Source of the DNA: Gluconobacter thailandicus F149-1 = NBRC 100600
Lineage (GTDB): Bacteria > Pseudomonadota > Alphaproteobacteria > Acetobacterales > Acetobacteraceae
Length of the DNA: 64,000 bases
Direction: 5' to 3'
NCBI RefSeq assembly: GCF_000964465.1
Contig: NZ_BANH01000008.1
Span: 1 to 64,000, forward strand
Of this stretch, positions 17,067-26,032 are shown one piece after another; position 1 is the stretch's first letter, and the number at the start of each line of letters is the position of its first letter. The notes below the pieces were generated by a model. The model ran no database searches and was not told the origin of the DNA. It saw only the letters and a list, made by a program, of their open reading frames with translations. The translations under genes and the position numbers were made by a program.

Positions 17067-17271
17067 CTCAGATCCCTGTTCCAGACAGACAGCCGATTTC
17101 TTCTGTCTGCTTTGTGGCTCGATCCTATACCGGGGCAGGGAATAAATGGAAGAGCGATTTCTGGTGAGAGGTGTTTTTGATGGATACCCGCCCACCGTAT
17201 ATAAATTTTAATTCGTTCCATTAACGATTTTAATTTCAAAACTCTCTCTGAATTGCCTAAGGAAAAAGTAC

Positions 17272-17288
17272 ATACCCAAAGGGGGTAT
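17272..17288 (+). promoter_or_regulatory. CsoR-type operator overlapping the copZ -10 element
   Basis: ATACCC-N5-GGGTAT, perfect 6-base arms over 17 bases. The right arm runs into a consensus TATAAT (17286-17291), 48 bases before the copZ ATG. A repressor here would block polymerase. It matches, as far as I recall, the dyad used by CsoR at copZA promoters. It also lies in the shared region with the leftward copper operon. Confidence 0.65.
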
Positions 17289-17291
17289 AAT
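17286..17291 (+). promoter_or_regulatory. -10 element of the copZ promoter
   Basis: TATAAT, a perfect -10 hexamer overlapping the operator above. No good -35 hexamer lies at 16-18 bases upstream. Confidence 0.5.
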
Positions 17292-17339
17292 GGAATCGCA
17301 GAATTCCAAGAATGTTTGGGTATCGGGGGCAAAGAAGTC

Positions 17340-17552
17340 ATGACACAGACAGCACATCTGACGGTTGAGGGAATGTCTTGTGAAGGATGTGCGAAGCGTC
17401 TTCGAGAGGCGCTGGAGGGTGTCGATGGTGTTTCCGCCGTGGCTGTCGTTCTGGATGGTGGCCAGGTGACGATTGCCTATGATCCGACTGTTACAACCGT
17501 GGCAGGTTTGCGCGAAGCCGTTGAAGAGACAGGCTTTGATGCAGTTCCATAG
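17340..17552 (+). CDS. copZ: Heavy-metal-associated copper chaperone (CopZ-like)
   Basis: 70 residues, a single HMA domain with the metal site GMSCEGCAKR (Cys-X2-Cys) and the usual babbab length. It carries Cu(I) in the cytosol, most likely to the CopA ATPase encoded further downstream. ATG 17340 follows GGGGGCAAAGAAG. It is divergent from the copper oxidase operon. Confidence 0.92.
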   Translation: MTQTAHLTVEGMSCEGCAKRLREALEGVDGVSAVAVVLDGGQVTIAYDPTVTTVAGLREAVEETGFDAVP

Positions 17553-17700
17553 CGCGCGTCTGCCTTCTCATTCCTGAGGGCGCGCGATAGACAGGCATCC
17601 GGTTCAACAGGTGAAACCAGTACCGGGTGTCATGTCGCAGAATAATATTCTTAAAGTGAAACAGATCATGCGGCAGTCTTATCATTTCTGGGCGGGTTTC

Positions 17701-20028
17701 ATGACACATCACAGCGTAAACACGCTGCGGCGGTCCGCTCTTTTCTCTGTTTCCGGTTCAGCCCTGATTTGCGGAACCTTGGTGATGGGGGGTATTCCCG
17801 ATGCACAGGCCTCAGAGTTTGGTGAAAAGGGCCGTCAGAAAGTGTCCCGCTGCCATGATGTTCAGGGGGCAGGTTCCAAAATTGCACAGACGTGCAGGAA
17901 GGCCTCTGCTCTTCCTGCACTCTCCCAGCCTTCGACTCCCAGCCCCTCAGGAAATGATGACGAGACGTCCGTTGTGAGTGGTGGCACGGAAAATCTGCGC
18001 GTCTATGGAACGTCCCGCTCCTATACGGCTCCGGCTGTGGAAGCCTGGGGGAAAACGCCTGTTGCCCTCAAGGATATTCCGCACTCGATTTCCGTAATCA
18101 CACAGCAGCGGATGGAAGATTCCAACATGCTGACGATGACGGACGCCATGCGTCAGATCAACGGTATCCGTGTTCTCCCAGGATCGACGGCCAATAGCAA
18201 TTTCTATTCACGCGGCTATCAACTCACCACCTCGATTGATGAAACGCCCAATGCGGCGGGAACACTAAACAACGCAAGTTTTGATCTTTCCATGTATGAG
18301 AGGATCGAAGTCATGCGTGGGTCAGCCGGCCTGCTGCAAGGCGCGGGCGGGGCTGGCGGCGTGGTCAATCAGGTTACGAAGAAGCCCGGGAAGGATTTCG
18401 CGGCAAGCGGAAATGCGACGGTTGGCAGCTTTAATAATTACCGCGCGGATATGGATCTGACTATTCCGCTGAACCACTCCAAAACACTGCGTTTCCGTAC
18501 GGCCGATCTCTTTCAGGATAACGATTACTTCTACAAATATGCCCATAACCGAAGCTGGCAGGCTTACGGTGTTCTGGAATGGGATATAACGCCGTCCACC
18601 ACGTTTCTGGTCTCTCATGCAGCGCAGAAACAAAACATTGACGCACCGTATTACGGATTGCCAGTCACAACGACACGTACCCTCTGGTATGGGGGCAGGG
18701 ATGCAAATCCAACGCCACCCTGGGGATATAGTGATTACATGACCCAGCAGACGATTGCGTCTCTGACGCAGAAGCTCTGGGGAGACTGGGCGCTCACAGC
18801 TCGTGGGACTTTTTATGACCAGAATTACAACACGTCATATAATGCTCCTGACACTCTTCCGAATGCGCGGACGGGCCTGACAAGTTATGTGGATGGTGGG
18901 ACCTTCCCCAATCGCGGAACCAATACGTCCCGGTCAGCCGATGTTTATGCCACAGGTAGTTTCCGGCTTCTGCACCGCACGCATCACCTGCTTCTGGGTT
19001 TCAATTACAACGCCTATAATACGCATGTTGGGTATGGTGCTGTTACGTCGGATACGGAGTATTCTGATGTCAGCATTAATAATACGGCGGTTGTGAAGGC
19101 GCCCCCTGCGGGCAGCATCACCTATAATGCTGCGGATGGTGCGGAAGGAGCGGATGACAACGCCTATCAGTGGGGGTTCTACGGACAGCTTCGGCTTCAA
19201 GTGATCCGCCATCTGTCCCTGATTCTTGGCGGACGTGTATCGCGCTTTTCCGAAAAAACGCGAGTTTCCAGTCCTTCTCCGGAAGGACCATGGAAGACGA
19301 CCGCCAATATTCACGGTCAGCTTACGCCCTATCTGGGGACGGTCTATCAGATCACACCCAACCTTTCCTGGTACGCCAGCTATGCCAGTATTTTCACACC
19401 TTCTGTCGGGCGTCTGACCTACAATGGGGACGGCCTGACGCCGCAGCAGGGCAATCAGGTCGAGACAGGTTTCAAGGGTGAGTATTTCCACGGTCGCCTG
19501 AATTTTTCGACTGCACTTTTCCGCATGGAAAGTGTCAATCAGCCCGTTCAGGATCCCGATCACACAAACTTTTACATCACGACTGGCCCTATTCGCCGGC
19601 AGGGCTGGGAAGCGCAGGTTGATGGGCAGATCATGCCGGGGCTCGATGTGTCTGTTGGATACACATATCTGGATACCAAGGTTTCCAACCCGAAAGTTTC
19701 CGATTTCGGGGGCGTTTTTTCACCGCATCACATGTTCAAATCCTGGGTGCATTACAATGCACAGCAGGGCCGTCTGAAAGGGCTGAGTTTTGGTGTTGGA
19801 CTGGATGCATACAGCAACCTCAGGGGCAGTTATGCGACGACAGTTCAAGGGGGGTACATGACGCTCGACAGCGTTGTCGGATATCGCTTTAACAAACATC
19901 TTAAGCTTCAGCTTAATACCTACAACCTGACCAACCGCTATTATTATGAACGTGCCAGTGGCGTCTGGCGGCTCAATTTCCCGGCCGCTCCCCGCAGTTT
20001 CATGGCAACGCTTCGTGGCACGTACTGA
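17701..20028 (+). CDS. TonB-dependent siderophore-type receptor (FhuE/FpvA-like)
   Basis: About 775 residues. The signal peptide from ATG 17701 runs to DAQA. The plug reads IPHSISVITQQRMED, with the TonB siderophore-receptor pattern YERIEVMRGSAGLL and GAGGVVNQVTKKP. The barrel ends in the FhuE-like form RYYYERASGVWR and PRSFMATLRGTY. Earlier in-frame starts at 17611 and 17668 cannot be excluded. It sits inside the copper locus, between copZ and the copper ATPase, and its 3' end overlaps the next gene, so the ligand could be a copper- or iron-chelate. No Fur-like site was seen upstream. Confidence 0.88.
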   Translation: MTHHSVNTLRRSALFSVSGSALICGTLVMGGIPDAQASEFGEKGRQKVSRCHDVQGAGSKIAQTCRKASALPALSQPSTPSPSGNDDETSVVSGGTENLRVYGTSRSYTAPAVEAWGKTPVALKDIPHSISVITQQRMEDSNMLTMTDAMRQINGIRVLPGSTANSNFYSRGYQLTTSIDETPNAAGTLNNASFDLSMYERIEVMRGSAGLLQGAGGAGGVVNQVTKKPGKDFAASGNATVGSFNNYRADMDLTIPLNHSKTLRFRTADLFQDNDYFYKYAHNRSWQAYGVLEWDITPSTTFLVSHAAQKQNIDAPYYGLPVTTTRTLWYGGRDANPTPPWGYSDYMTQQTIASLTQKLWGDWALTARGTFYDQNYNTSYNAPDTLPNARTGLTSYVDGGTFPNRGTNTSRSADVYATGSFRLLHRTHHLLLGFNYNAYNTHVGYGAVTSDTEYSDVSINNTAVVKAPPAGSITYNAADGAEGADDNAYQWGFYGQLRLQVIRHLSLILGGRVSRFSEKTRVSSPSPEGPWKTTANIHGQLTPYLGTVYQITPNLSWYASYASIFTPSVGRLTYNGDGLTPQQGNQVETGFKGEYFHGRLNFSTALFRMESVNQPVQDPDHTNFYITTGPIRRQGWEAQVDGQIMPGLDVSVGYTYLDTKVSNPKVSDFGGVFSPHHMFKSWVHYNAQQGRLKGLSFGVGLDAYSNLRGSYATTVQGGYMTLDSVVGYRFNKHLKLQLNTYNLTNRYYYERASGVWRLNFPAAPRSFMATLRGTY

Positions 20029-21739
20029 AGACCCGCCCCCCCAGCATTCCCTTTCGGACTGGAGGGTTCTTCTCCCCTACTGGCGATCAGAAGATCGGTG
20101 GAAAGCACTGGGGCTTCTGGGGGGAATTATCGGTCTGTCGTTTCTGGATGTGCAGGTTGCTGTCTGGTTCGGGAAATGGGACCAGACGTTTTTCGATACG
20201 ATGTTCGCGTATAAAGTCGAAGCCTGTATCGCGCTTATTCCGATCTATCTCATGATGATGGGGTTGAGTGCGGGGATGCGCGTCATCCAGCAATACATGA
20301 CGCAGGTTCTCTCCATGCGCTGGCGTCTGTGGAACACGCGGGTCTATCTGCGAAAATACCTGTCCGATGATGCGTATTATCATCTGGAACATGGAGAAAA
20401 CCGGGCCGATAACCCCGATCAGCGTATCGCGGATGATCTGGCGCAGATGACGGTCTGGACATTACGGCTCGGTCTGGACGCCATCCAGGCGGTCACGACT
20501 TTTCTGTCGTTCGCGGTTGTCCTCTGGACGATTGGCGGCACGTTGTCTTTTGTCTGGCAAGGCTGGCACATCGTCGTTCCGGGCTACATGTTTTTCGGGA
20601 CGACATTTTCCATTCTGCTGATTTCTCTGGTTCTGGAAAAAGCAGGTGGCCCGCTCGTCAGTGCCAATTATCGCCAGCAGCATTATGATGCCGATCTGCG
20701 TGCGGCTCTGCTGGATGTGCGCCGGAATTCGGAACAGATTGCTTTTTATGGTGGTGAAGGTGCAGAGCATTTCCGGCTTTCGGAATGTCTGCACCATATT
20801 GCGACCAACTGGCGCAGCGTGATGACGTATACGTGGCGTGCCAATACCGTGGTCGAGCTTTATACGGGCGGGATCAATATCGTCCTGTGGGCATTGCTGA
20901 TCCCGAAGCTTCTGGCGCATACGCTGACGTTTGGTCTGTATTCCCGAATCAATTCGGCGTTCATGAATGTGCGCAGAAGCCTGCAATGGTTCATCGAAAA
21001 CTATACGGATCTGGCCACTCTACGCTCCATCCTTCAGCGTCTGAGTGAATTCGAGCGTGTTGTGACGGGACGCCCCGAAGGTGGGATTGTCCGTACACCG
21101 GTGGAGCAGGGGCAAATCGAGATCAGGGATCTGGTTCTTGATCGCGCCGATGGATCGCGGATTGCTACTGTTGGGGATCTGACAATCCCAACGGGGGCGC
21201 GTCTGATAATCGGGGGCGCGTCCGGAGCGGGAAAGAGTACGCTTCTACGAGCATTGGCGGGGCTTTGGACCTGCGGGGCGGGAAGTGTTTCCTTTAACAT
21301 GCGCGAAGCCATGTTTCTGCCGCAACGAAGTTACGTTCCTACGGGGACGCTTCGGCAGGCCCTCAGCTATCCGGCTACGCCTGATCGATATGAACGGGAT
21401 GCGTGTGAGACTGCTCTGGAGGCCGCTAATCTGGGAGACCTCGTGTCAAAGCTGGACCGCGAAGCTGCATGGAGTGACGTGCTTTCCCCTGGCGAGCAGC
21501 AGCGTCTGGCCTTTGCCCGTGTTTTTCTGACCAGGCCTGCGATGCTCTTTCTGGATGAAGCAACATCAGCGCTCGATGAAGACAATGAGGCGCTTCTTTA
21601 TACGCGCCTTCTTGCGCTTTTGCCGGACGTGACCCTCATGAGTGTGGCGCATCATTCAGGCCTGAAGCGATTTCATGACCGGGAAGCTGTTCTTTCCCAG
21701 CAGGGCATGACGATTCAGGTTCTTCATAATACCATATAG
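19946..21739 (+). CDS. YddA/BclA-like ABC transporter (fused permease and ATPase)
   Basis: 597 residues. The N-terminal membrane domain has about six segments and the ABC_membrane_2 signature NPDQRIADDL (roughly residues 155-165). The ATPase has Walker A GGASGAGKST, signature LSPGEQQR and Walker B MLFLDEATSALD. This half-transporter type includes YddA, BclA and the SbmA/BacA-related peptide or vitamin B12 carriers, and works as a homodimer. The first ATG (19946) lies 83 bases inside the receptor gene; GTG 20015 also lies inside it, so the two genes overlap whichever is used. With the receptor it forms an outer-plus-inner-membrane pair. Its direction cannot be told from sequence. Confidence 0.85.
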   Translation: MNVPVASGGSISRPLPAVSWQRFVARTEDPPPQHSLSDWRVLLPYWRSEDRWKALGLLGGIIGLSFLDVQVAVWFGKWDQTFFDTMFAYKVEACIALIPIYLMMMGLSAGMRVIQQYMTQVLSMRWRLWNTRVYLRKYLSDDAYYHLEHGENRADNPDQRIADDLAQMTVWTLRLGLDAIQAVTTFLSFAVVLWTIGGTLSFVWQGWHIVVPGYMFFGTTFSILLISLVLEKAGGPLVSANYRQQHYDADLRAALLDVRRNSEQIAFYGGEGAEHFRLSECLHHIATNWRSVMTYTWRANTVVELYTGGINIVLWALLIPKLLAHTLTFGLYSRINSAFMNVRRSLQWFIENYTDLATLRSILQRLSEFERVVTGRPEGGIVRTPVEQGQIEIRDLVLDRADGSRIATVGDLTIPTGARLIIGGASGAGKSTLLRALAGLWTCGAGSVSFNMREAMFLPQRSYVPTGTLRQALSYPATPDRYERDACETALEAANLGDLVSKLDREAAWSDVLSPGEQQRLAFARVFLTRPAMLFLDEATSALDEDNEALLYTRLLALLPDVTLMSVAHHSGLKRFHDREAVLSQQGMTIQVLHNTI

Positions 21740-21745
21740 GGGTAT
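21729..21745 (+). promoter_or_regulatory. CsoR-type operator before the copper ATPase, overlapping the upstream stop codon
   Basis: ATACC-N7-GGTAT, 17 bases like the copZ site, embedding the TAG stop (21737-21739) of the ABC transporter gene and followed by TATATT (21743-21748), a likely -10. It lies 63 bases before ATG 21809. It suggests separate copper-controlled transcription of the ATPase. Confidence 0.55.
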
Positions 21746-21808
21746 ATTCCTCTTTCGTTTTCCGGAGCCGCTGGTTTCGCGACTCTCGCCAGCTCAGGAG
21801 ATGTTCAG

Positions 21809-24184
21809 ATGGTCCAGACAATAAGTTTTCCAGTTGGTGGGATGACTTGCGCAGCCTGTGCTGCGAGAATCGAAAAAGTGCTAAACCGGCAGAGCGGTGT
21901 TCATGCGACTGTCAACTTTGCTTCCGAGCGGGCTCAGGTTGATCTGGACGGACCGGAAGCAAATGCTGGAAATGTTGTCGCTGCTGTTCGTAAGGCCGGT
22001 TTCTCTGTTGACGAACAGAGTGTGGATTTCGCGATTACTGGCATGACCTGTGCAGCCTGCGCGGCGCGGATTGAGAAAGTGCTGAGCCGTATGCCCTCCG
22101 TTCAGGGCAGCGTGAATTATGCGGCTGAACGCGCTCATGTCACCTATATTCCTGGCATTGTTACCCCGGAAGATCTGGCGGCCAAGATTACGAAAGCGGG
22201 TTTCGGAGCGACCCGTCTTGATGACGGTCAGCGTGAAGATCCGAAAGCAAAGCGTGAGGCCGTCTGGCGGAAAGAGCGTAACCGCTTCCTGCTGACGTTT
22301 ATTCTGGCTCTGCCGCTCTTCGTTGAAATGTTCGGGATGCTGCTGGGGCGAATGGAAACCGTGCCGGTGGCCGTGCAGTTTGTCAGTGCCACACTGGTGC
22401 AGTTCGTCTGCGGAGCGCATCTGTATCGCCGAGCCTGGAATGCGGTGCGTGGCGGATCGGCGAATATGGATGTGCTGGTCGTTCTTGGAACGAGCATTGC
22501 GTATCTGTTCAGCGCGATTGTCGTCCTGTTCCGTCTGGATCAGCCGGTTTATTTTGAAGCCAGTGGCGCGATCATTACCCTGATTTCGCTGGGCAAGCTG
22601 ATGGAGACGCGTGCCAAGGTCCGCACGAGTGCCGGGATCGAAAGCCTGCTTCAGCTTCAACCACAGACTGCGCATGTAGAACGTGATGGCGTTCTGGTTG
22701 ATCGGGCGGTAGCGGATATGCATGTCGGAGACGTGTTTGTTGTCCGACCCGGTGAGAGCATCCCGGTGGATGGAACTGTTCTCGACGGATCTTCGGACGT
22801 CAACGAAGCCATGCTGACCGGCGAAAGCGTACCGTCTCTGAAACAGACCGGAAGTGACGTCTTTGGCGGCACGATCAATGCGAATGGCGTGCTGCGGGTC
22901 CAGGCGACAGGTGTGGGTTCTGATACGGCGCTGGCGCGGATTGTGCGTATGGTCGAGCAGGCGCAGGGGTCGAAAGCCAATGTGCAACGGCTTGCGGATC
23001 GTGTGTCCGGGATCTTCGTTCCGGCAGTCGTGGCGTTTGCTGTTGTGACGTTCCTGATCGGCTGGCTTGTGACGGGGTCTGCAACGTGGAGCCTGGTTTC
23101 AGCAGTCTCCGTGCTGGTGATTGCCTGTCCTTGCTCGCTGGGGCTTGCGACCCCGACGGCCATTATGGTGGGCACCGGGCGAGGCGCGCAGAACGGGATT
23201 CTGTTCCGGAATGCTGATGCGCTGGAACGTGCTGAAAAACTTTCAACGATCATTCTCGACAAGACCGGAACGCTGACGCAGGGGCGACCTGGTGTGAGTT
23301 GTCTGCACCCTGTTGATGGAGTGTCAGTGGAGCGCCTGCTGGCAGTAGCCGCGTCGCTGGAACAGAATTCCGAGCATCCGCTCGCCCGTGCGATTGTGGA
23401 TCATGGGGCTGCGCACCACGCGACAATTCTGAGCGTTGACGGGTTCAAGGCCGTGCCAGGTCTGGGCGTTGAAGCCCAACTTGAAGGTGAGCCTGCGTTG
23501 CTCGGTTCTCCCCGTTATCTCGCCGAAGCCGGATATGACCTGACGGCCTTGCCGGTGGATGCTCTGGAAAGCGAGGGGCAGACGGTCATTGCTGTTGCGA
23601 CGGGCGGGCAGCTTCTGGGCATTATTGCTCTGGGAGACAACCTGCGGCCTGATGCTGTTTCGACGGTTGCGGCCCTCAAGGCGCGTGGCATCAAGGTTGT
23701 CATGCTGACGGGCGATAATGAGCGGACCGCCGCAGTTGTGGCGCGGCAGGTCGGTGTGGATGATTATCTGGCTGGCGTCCTGCCACAGCATAAGGCGGAA
23801 GGTGTGGCACGCTACCGGGCTGAGGGGCGAGTCGTCGGGATGGTCGGGGACGGCGTCAATGATGCGCCGGCGCTGGCTGCTGCGGATGTCGGTTTTGCCA
23901 TTGGTGCAGGATCGGCTGTTGCACTTGATACGGCTGATGTCGTGCTGATGAAGAGCGAACTGACAAGCGTTCTGGATGCGATTTCCCTGTCTCGTGCGAC
24001 GCTTTCCAAGATCCGTCAGAACCTCTTCTTCGCGTTCATTTACAACCTTCTGGGTCTGCCTTTGGCGGCTTTGGGAATGTTGAACCCGATTGTCGCGGGG
24101 GCCGCCATGGCGATGAGCTCGGTCTCGGTCGTAAGTAATTCGCTTCTTCTCAACCGTTGGAAGCCTGAAGCAAAGCGCTCCTAG
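21809..24184 (+). CDS. copA: Cu(I)-translocating P1B-type ATPase CopA
   Basis: 791 residues. It has two N-terminal HMA domains (GMTCAACAAR, Cys14/17 and Cys81/84), then eight transmembrane segments with the Cu(I) transport motif CPC at 440-442 (ACPCSLGLATPTA), phosphorylation at Asp484 in DKTGTLTQG, HP in EHPLARA, and the hinge MVGDGVNDAPAL. It pumps Cu(I) from cytosol to periplasm, where the multicopper oxidase acts. Its own CsoR-type dyad lies upstream. The last codons converge with the hydrolase gene: the two stop codons share CTAG at 24181-24184. Confidence 0.96.
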   Translation: MVQTISFPVGGMTCAACAARIEKVLNRQSGVHATVNFASERAQVDLDGPEANAGNVVAAVRKAGFSVDEQSVDFAITGMTCAACAARIEKVLSRMPSVQGSVNYAAERAHVTYIPGIVTPEDLAAKITKAGFGATRLDDGQREDPKAKREAVWRKERNRFLLTFILALPLFVEMFGMLLGRMETVPVAVQFVSATLVQFVCGAHLYRRAWNAVRGGSANMDVLVVLGTSIAYLFSAIVVLFRLDQPVYFEASGAIITLISLGKLMETRAKVRTSAGIESLLQLQPQTAHVERDGVLVDRAVADMHVGDVFVVRPGESIPVDGTVLDGSSDVNEAMLTGESVPSLKQTGSDVFGGTINANGVLRVQATGVGSDTALARIVRMVEQAQGSKANVQRLADRVSGIFVPAVVAFAVVTFLIGWLVTGSATWSLVSAVSVLVIACPCSLGLATPTAIMVGTGRGAQNGILFRNADALERAEKLSTIILDKTGTLTQGRPGVSCLHPVDGVSVERLLAVAASLEQNSEHPLARAIVDHGAAHHATILSVDGFKAVPGLGVEAQLEGEPALLGSPRYLAEAGYDLTALPVDALESEGQTVIAVATGGQLLGIIALGDNLRPDAVSTVAALKARGIKVVMLTGDNERTAAVVARQVGVDDYLAGVLPQHKAEGVARYRAEGRVVGMVGDGVNDAPALAAADVGFAIGAGSAVALDTADVVLMKSELTSVLDAISLSRATLSKIRQNLFFAFIYNLLGLPLAALGMLNPIVAGAAMAMSSVSVVSNSLLLNRWKPEAKRS

Positions 24185-24852
24185 GACGTCTGAAGGCGGC
24201 GTTGAACGAAGGACACAAGGGTCTTGGCGCCGTGGCTCCAGAGACCCAGGAAGTCATCGCTGCCGACATGCCCGGTGAGGCCGGCATCCGTGAATTCGGC
24301 CTGCCAATGGTTGGCCAGGATCCGAGCGCGTTCGCTGGAAAGCCATGGATCATTCCGGCTGGCCATCAGGGCCATTGGAACAGGCGACGGGGCTTCTGGT
24401 AAGGGCGCGAAAGCGCGGATGCGGGCGGCTTCCGGGTGCGCTGTATGTTCGATATCTGCTGGTGCCACAAGAAAGGCTCCTGCGATTTTGGACGTATCAT
24501 GGTGTGCAAGCCAACGGGCCGTCAGAACTGCACCCAGACTGTGTGCAATCAGAAGAACGGGCTTTTCTGCCTGCTGGATTGCGTTTGTCAGGGCTGCGTC
24601 CCAGTCTTCGGGTGTTGGGTTTTCCCAGTCCGTCTGGTGAAGGCGGGAGAGGCCGAATGCGCTCTCCCAGCGTGTCTGCCAGTGATGTGGGCCGGAATTG
24701 AAAAGTCCGGGGACGAGCAGCGGCGTGAAGTGTTCTTTGATGCGGTGAAATTCAGCGGCCAGAACCGTTTCTTCGGAAGAGCGCTGAAAGGAAAGCGCGC
24801 GGGCACTTGCCGTAAGGTCCAGAGCGGTAGCGCGGCCGGAAAAAAGATTCAT
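24181..24852 (-). CDS. RBBP9/YdeN-family alpha/beta hydrolase
   Basis: 223 residues. The family pattern includes PGLFNSGPHHWQTRWE near residue 48, the nucleophile elbow IAHSLGAVLTARW, an acid region ASRNDPWLS and the late histidine GHVGSDDFLGLW. These small serine hydrolases have unclear substrates. The N-terminal 40 residues are atypical and a later start is possible. An ACAAC-N11-GTTGT dyad lies about 90 bases upstream, matching the one upstream of cysK. Confidence 0.85.
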   Translation of the reverse strand: MNLFSGRATALDLTASARALSFQRSSEETVLAAEFHRIKEHFTPLLVPGLFNSGPHHWQTRWESAFGLSRLHQTDWENPTPEDWDAALTNAIQQAEKPVLLIAHSLGAVLTARWLAHHDTSKIAGAFLVAPADIEHTAHPEAARIRAFAPLPEAPSPVPMALMASRNDPWLSSERARILANHWQAEFTDAGLTGHVGSDDFLGLWSHGAKTLVSFVQRRLQTS

Positions 24853-24941
24853 GCCCGTGATCTCCAGAAGCCTGACCGGACGATTCCCGATCAGGATTGA
24901 ATGTCTGGATTAATAACGAACATAGATCAGTATTAAATAAA

Positions 24942-24962
24942 ACAACTATATTATAATGTTGT
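24942..24962. promoter_or_regulatory. ACAAC-N11-GTTGT dyad, copy 1 (before the hydrolase, at the cysK stop)
   Basis: Within AATAAAACAAC-N8-AATGTTGT (24936-24962 and onward), an AT-rich dyad whose right end touches the TAA stop of cysK (24964-24962). It shares 11 bases on the left and 8 on the right with copy 2 at 26012. Likely operator for the leftward hydrolase gene. Confidence 0.5.
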
Positions 24963-25957
24963 TATGCCAGCCCGTCGAAAAGCTGTGTGGAGAGATAGCG
25001 CTCCGCAAAGGAGGGCGCGATCACGACAATGGTCTTGCCGCGGCTTGAGGCCTTCTTGGCCAGAGACATCCCTGCATAAAGGGCTGCACCGGAGGAAATC
25101 CCGATGGGGATACCTTCAACGGCGGCACAGAGCCGAGCCGTCGTCAGGGATTCCTGCTCCGAAACTTCAATGACGCTGTCGAGCGCGCGGAGATCCAGAG
25201 TGTCCGGTTGGAAGCCCGGTCCAATGCCCTGAATGCCGTGCGGACCGGGTTCGTCGCCATGCAGAACCGCACTTTCCCGGGGCTCCACACCAATGACCTT
25301 GATGGCCTTGCTGAATTTTTTCAGACCGTGCGCAATGCCGGACGCCGTGCCACCGGTACCAAGACCGGCAACAACCATATCCACTTGTCCGGCAGTATCA
25401 TTCCAGATTTCGAGCGCTGTAGTCTGCTCATGAACAGCAGGGTTGGCGTCGTTCTCGAACTGGCTCGGCATCCAGGCGTCCGGAAGTGTTTCCATCAGTT
25501 CTTCCGCGCGACGGATGGCACCAGCCATGCCATCATTGGCGGGAGTGAGTTCTGTTGTCGCACCCATCAGGCGCAGCATCTTCCGACGCTCGGTAGAGGC
25601 ACTTTCCGGCATGGTGACGATCAGGCGGTAGCCTAGCGCCACGGCGGCAAAAGCAAGGGAAATGCCTGTATTGCCGGAGGTTGGTTCAATAAGAACGGTC
25701 CGGCCTGGTGTAATGAGGCCCCGTGTTTCCGCGTCTCGCAGCATGGCAACGCCGATGCGGTCTTTGACAGAGCCGAGCGGGTTGAAAAATTCAAGCTTGA
25801 GAAGCAGCCGTCCGTGCAGCTTTTCCTGCTCGGTCAGACGGGGGAGGGCGACGAGCGGCGTGCCCCCGACAGTTTCCAGAAAGGAGTTGTAAACTCTGCC
25901 ACGTGGAGCGGCATAACCTTCAAACGGAGCGGGGGAAGACACGACCTTTTTGTTCAT
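24962..25957 (-). CDS. cysK: Cysteine synthase A
   Basis: 331 residues, fold-type II PLP enzyme making cysteine from O-acetylserine and sulfide. The PLP lysine is Lys65 in GSVKDRIGVAM. The phosphate/substrate loops PTSGNTGISLAFA and GLGTGGTASGIAHGLK are intact, and the C-terminal GISSGAAL binds the cofactor. It is monocistronic: cysE is not adjacent. A strongly symmetric AT-rich dyad lies 55 bases upstream. Confidence 0.93.
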   Translation of the reverse strand: MNKKVVSSPAPFEGYAAPRGRVYNSFLETVGGTPLVALPRLTEQEKLHGRLLLKLEFFNPLGSVKDRIGVAMLRDAETRGLITPGRTVLIEPTSGNTGISLAFAAVALGYRLIVTMPESASTERRKMLRLMGATTELTPANDGMAGAIRRAEELMETLPDAWMPSQFENDANPAVHEQTTALEIWNDTAGQVDMVVAGLGTGGTASGIAHGLKKFSKAIKVIGVEPRESAVLHGDEPGPHGIQGIGPGFQPDTLDLRALDSVIEVSEQESLTTARLCAAVEGIPIGISSGAALYAGMSLAKKASSRGKTIVVIAPSFAERYLSTQLFDGLA

Positions 25958-26011
25958 GGCATTTCTGTATCACAGGACTTGAAAAAGGGCAGACTGGAAT
26001 TTCTCAATAAA

Positions 26012-26032
26012 ACAACGATAACGTAATGTTGT
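26012..26032. promoter_or_regulatory. ACAAC-N11-GTTGT dyad, copy 2 (before cysK)
   Basis: Within AATAAAACAAC-N8-AATGTTGT starting at 26006. Spacing and flanks match copy 1. It lies 55 bases before the cysK start. The regulator is unknown; a sulfur-responsive LysR- or Rrf2-type factor is a guess. Confidence 0.5.
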
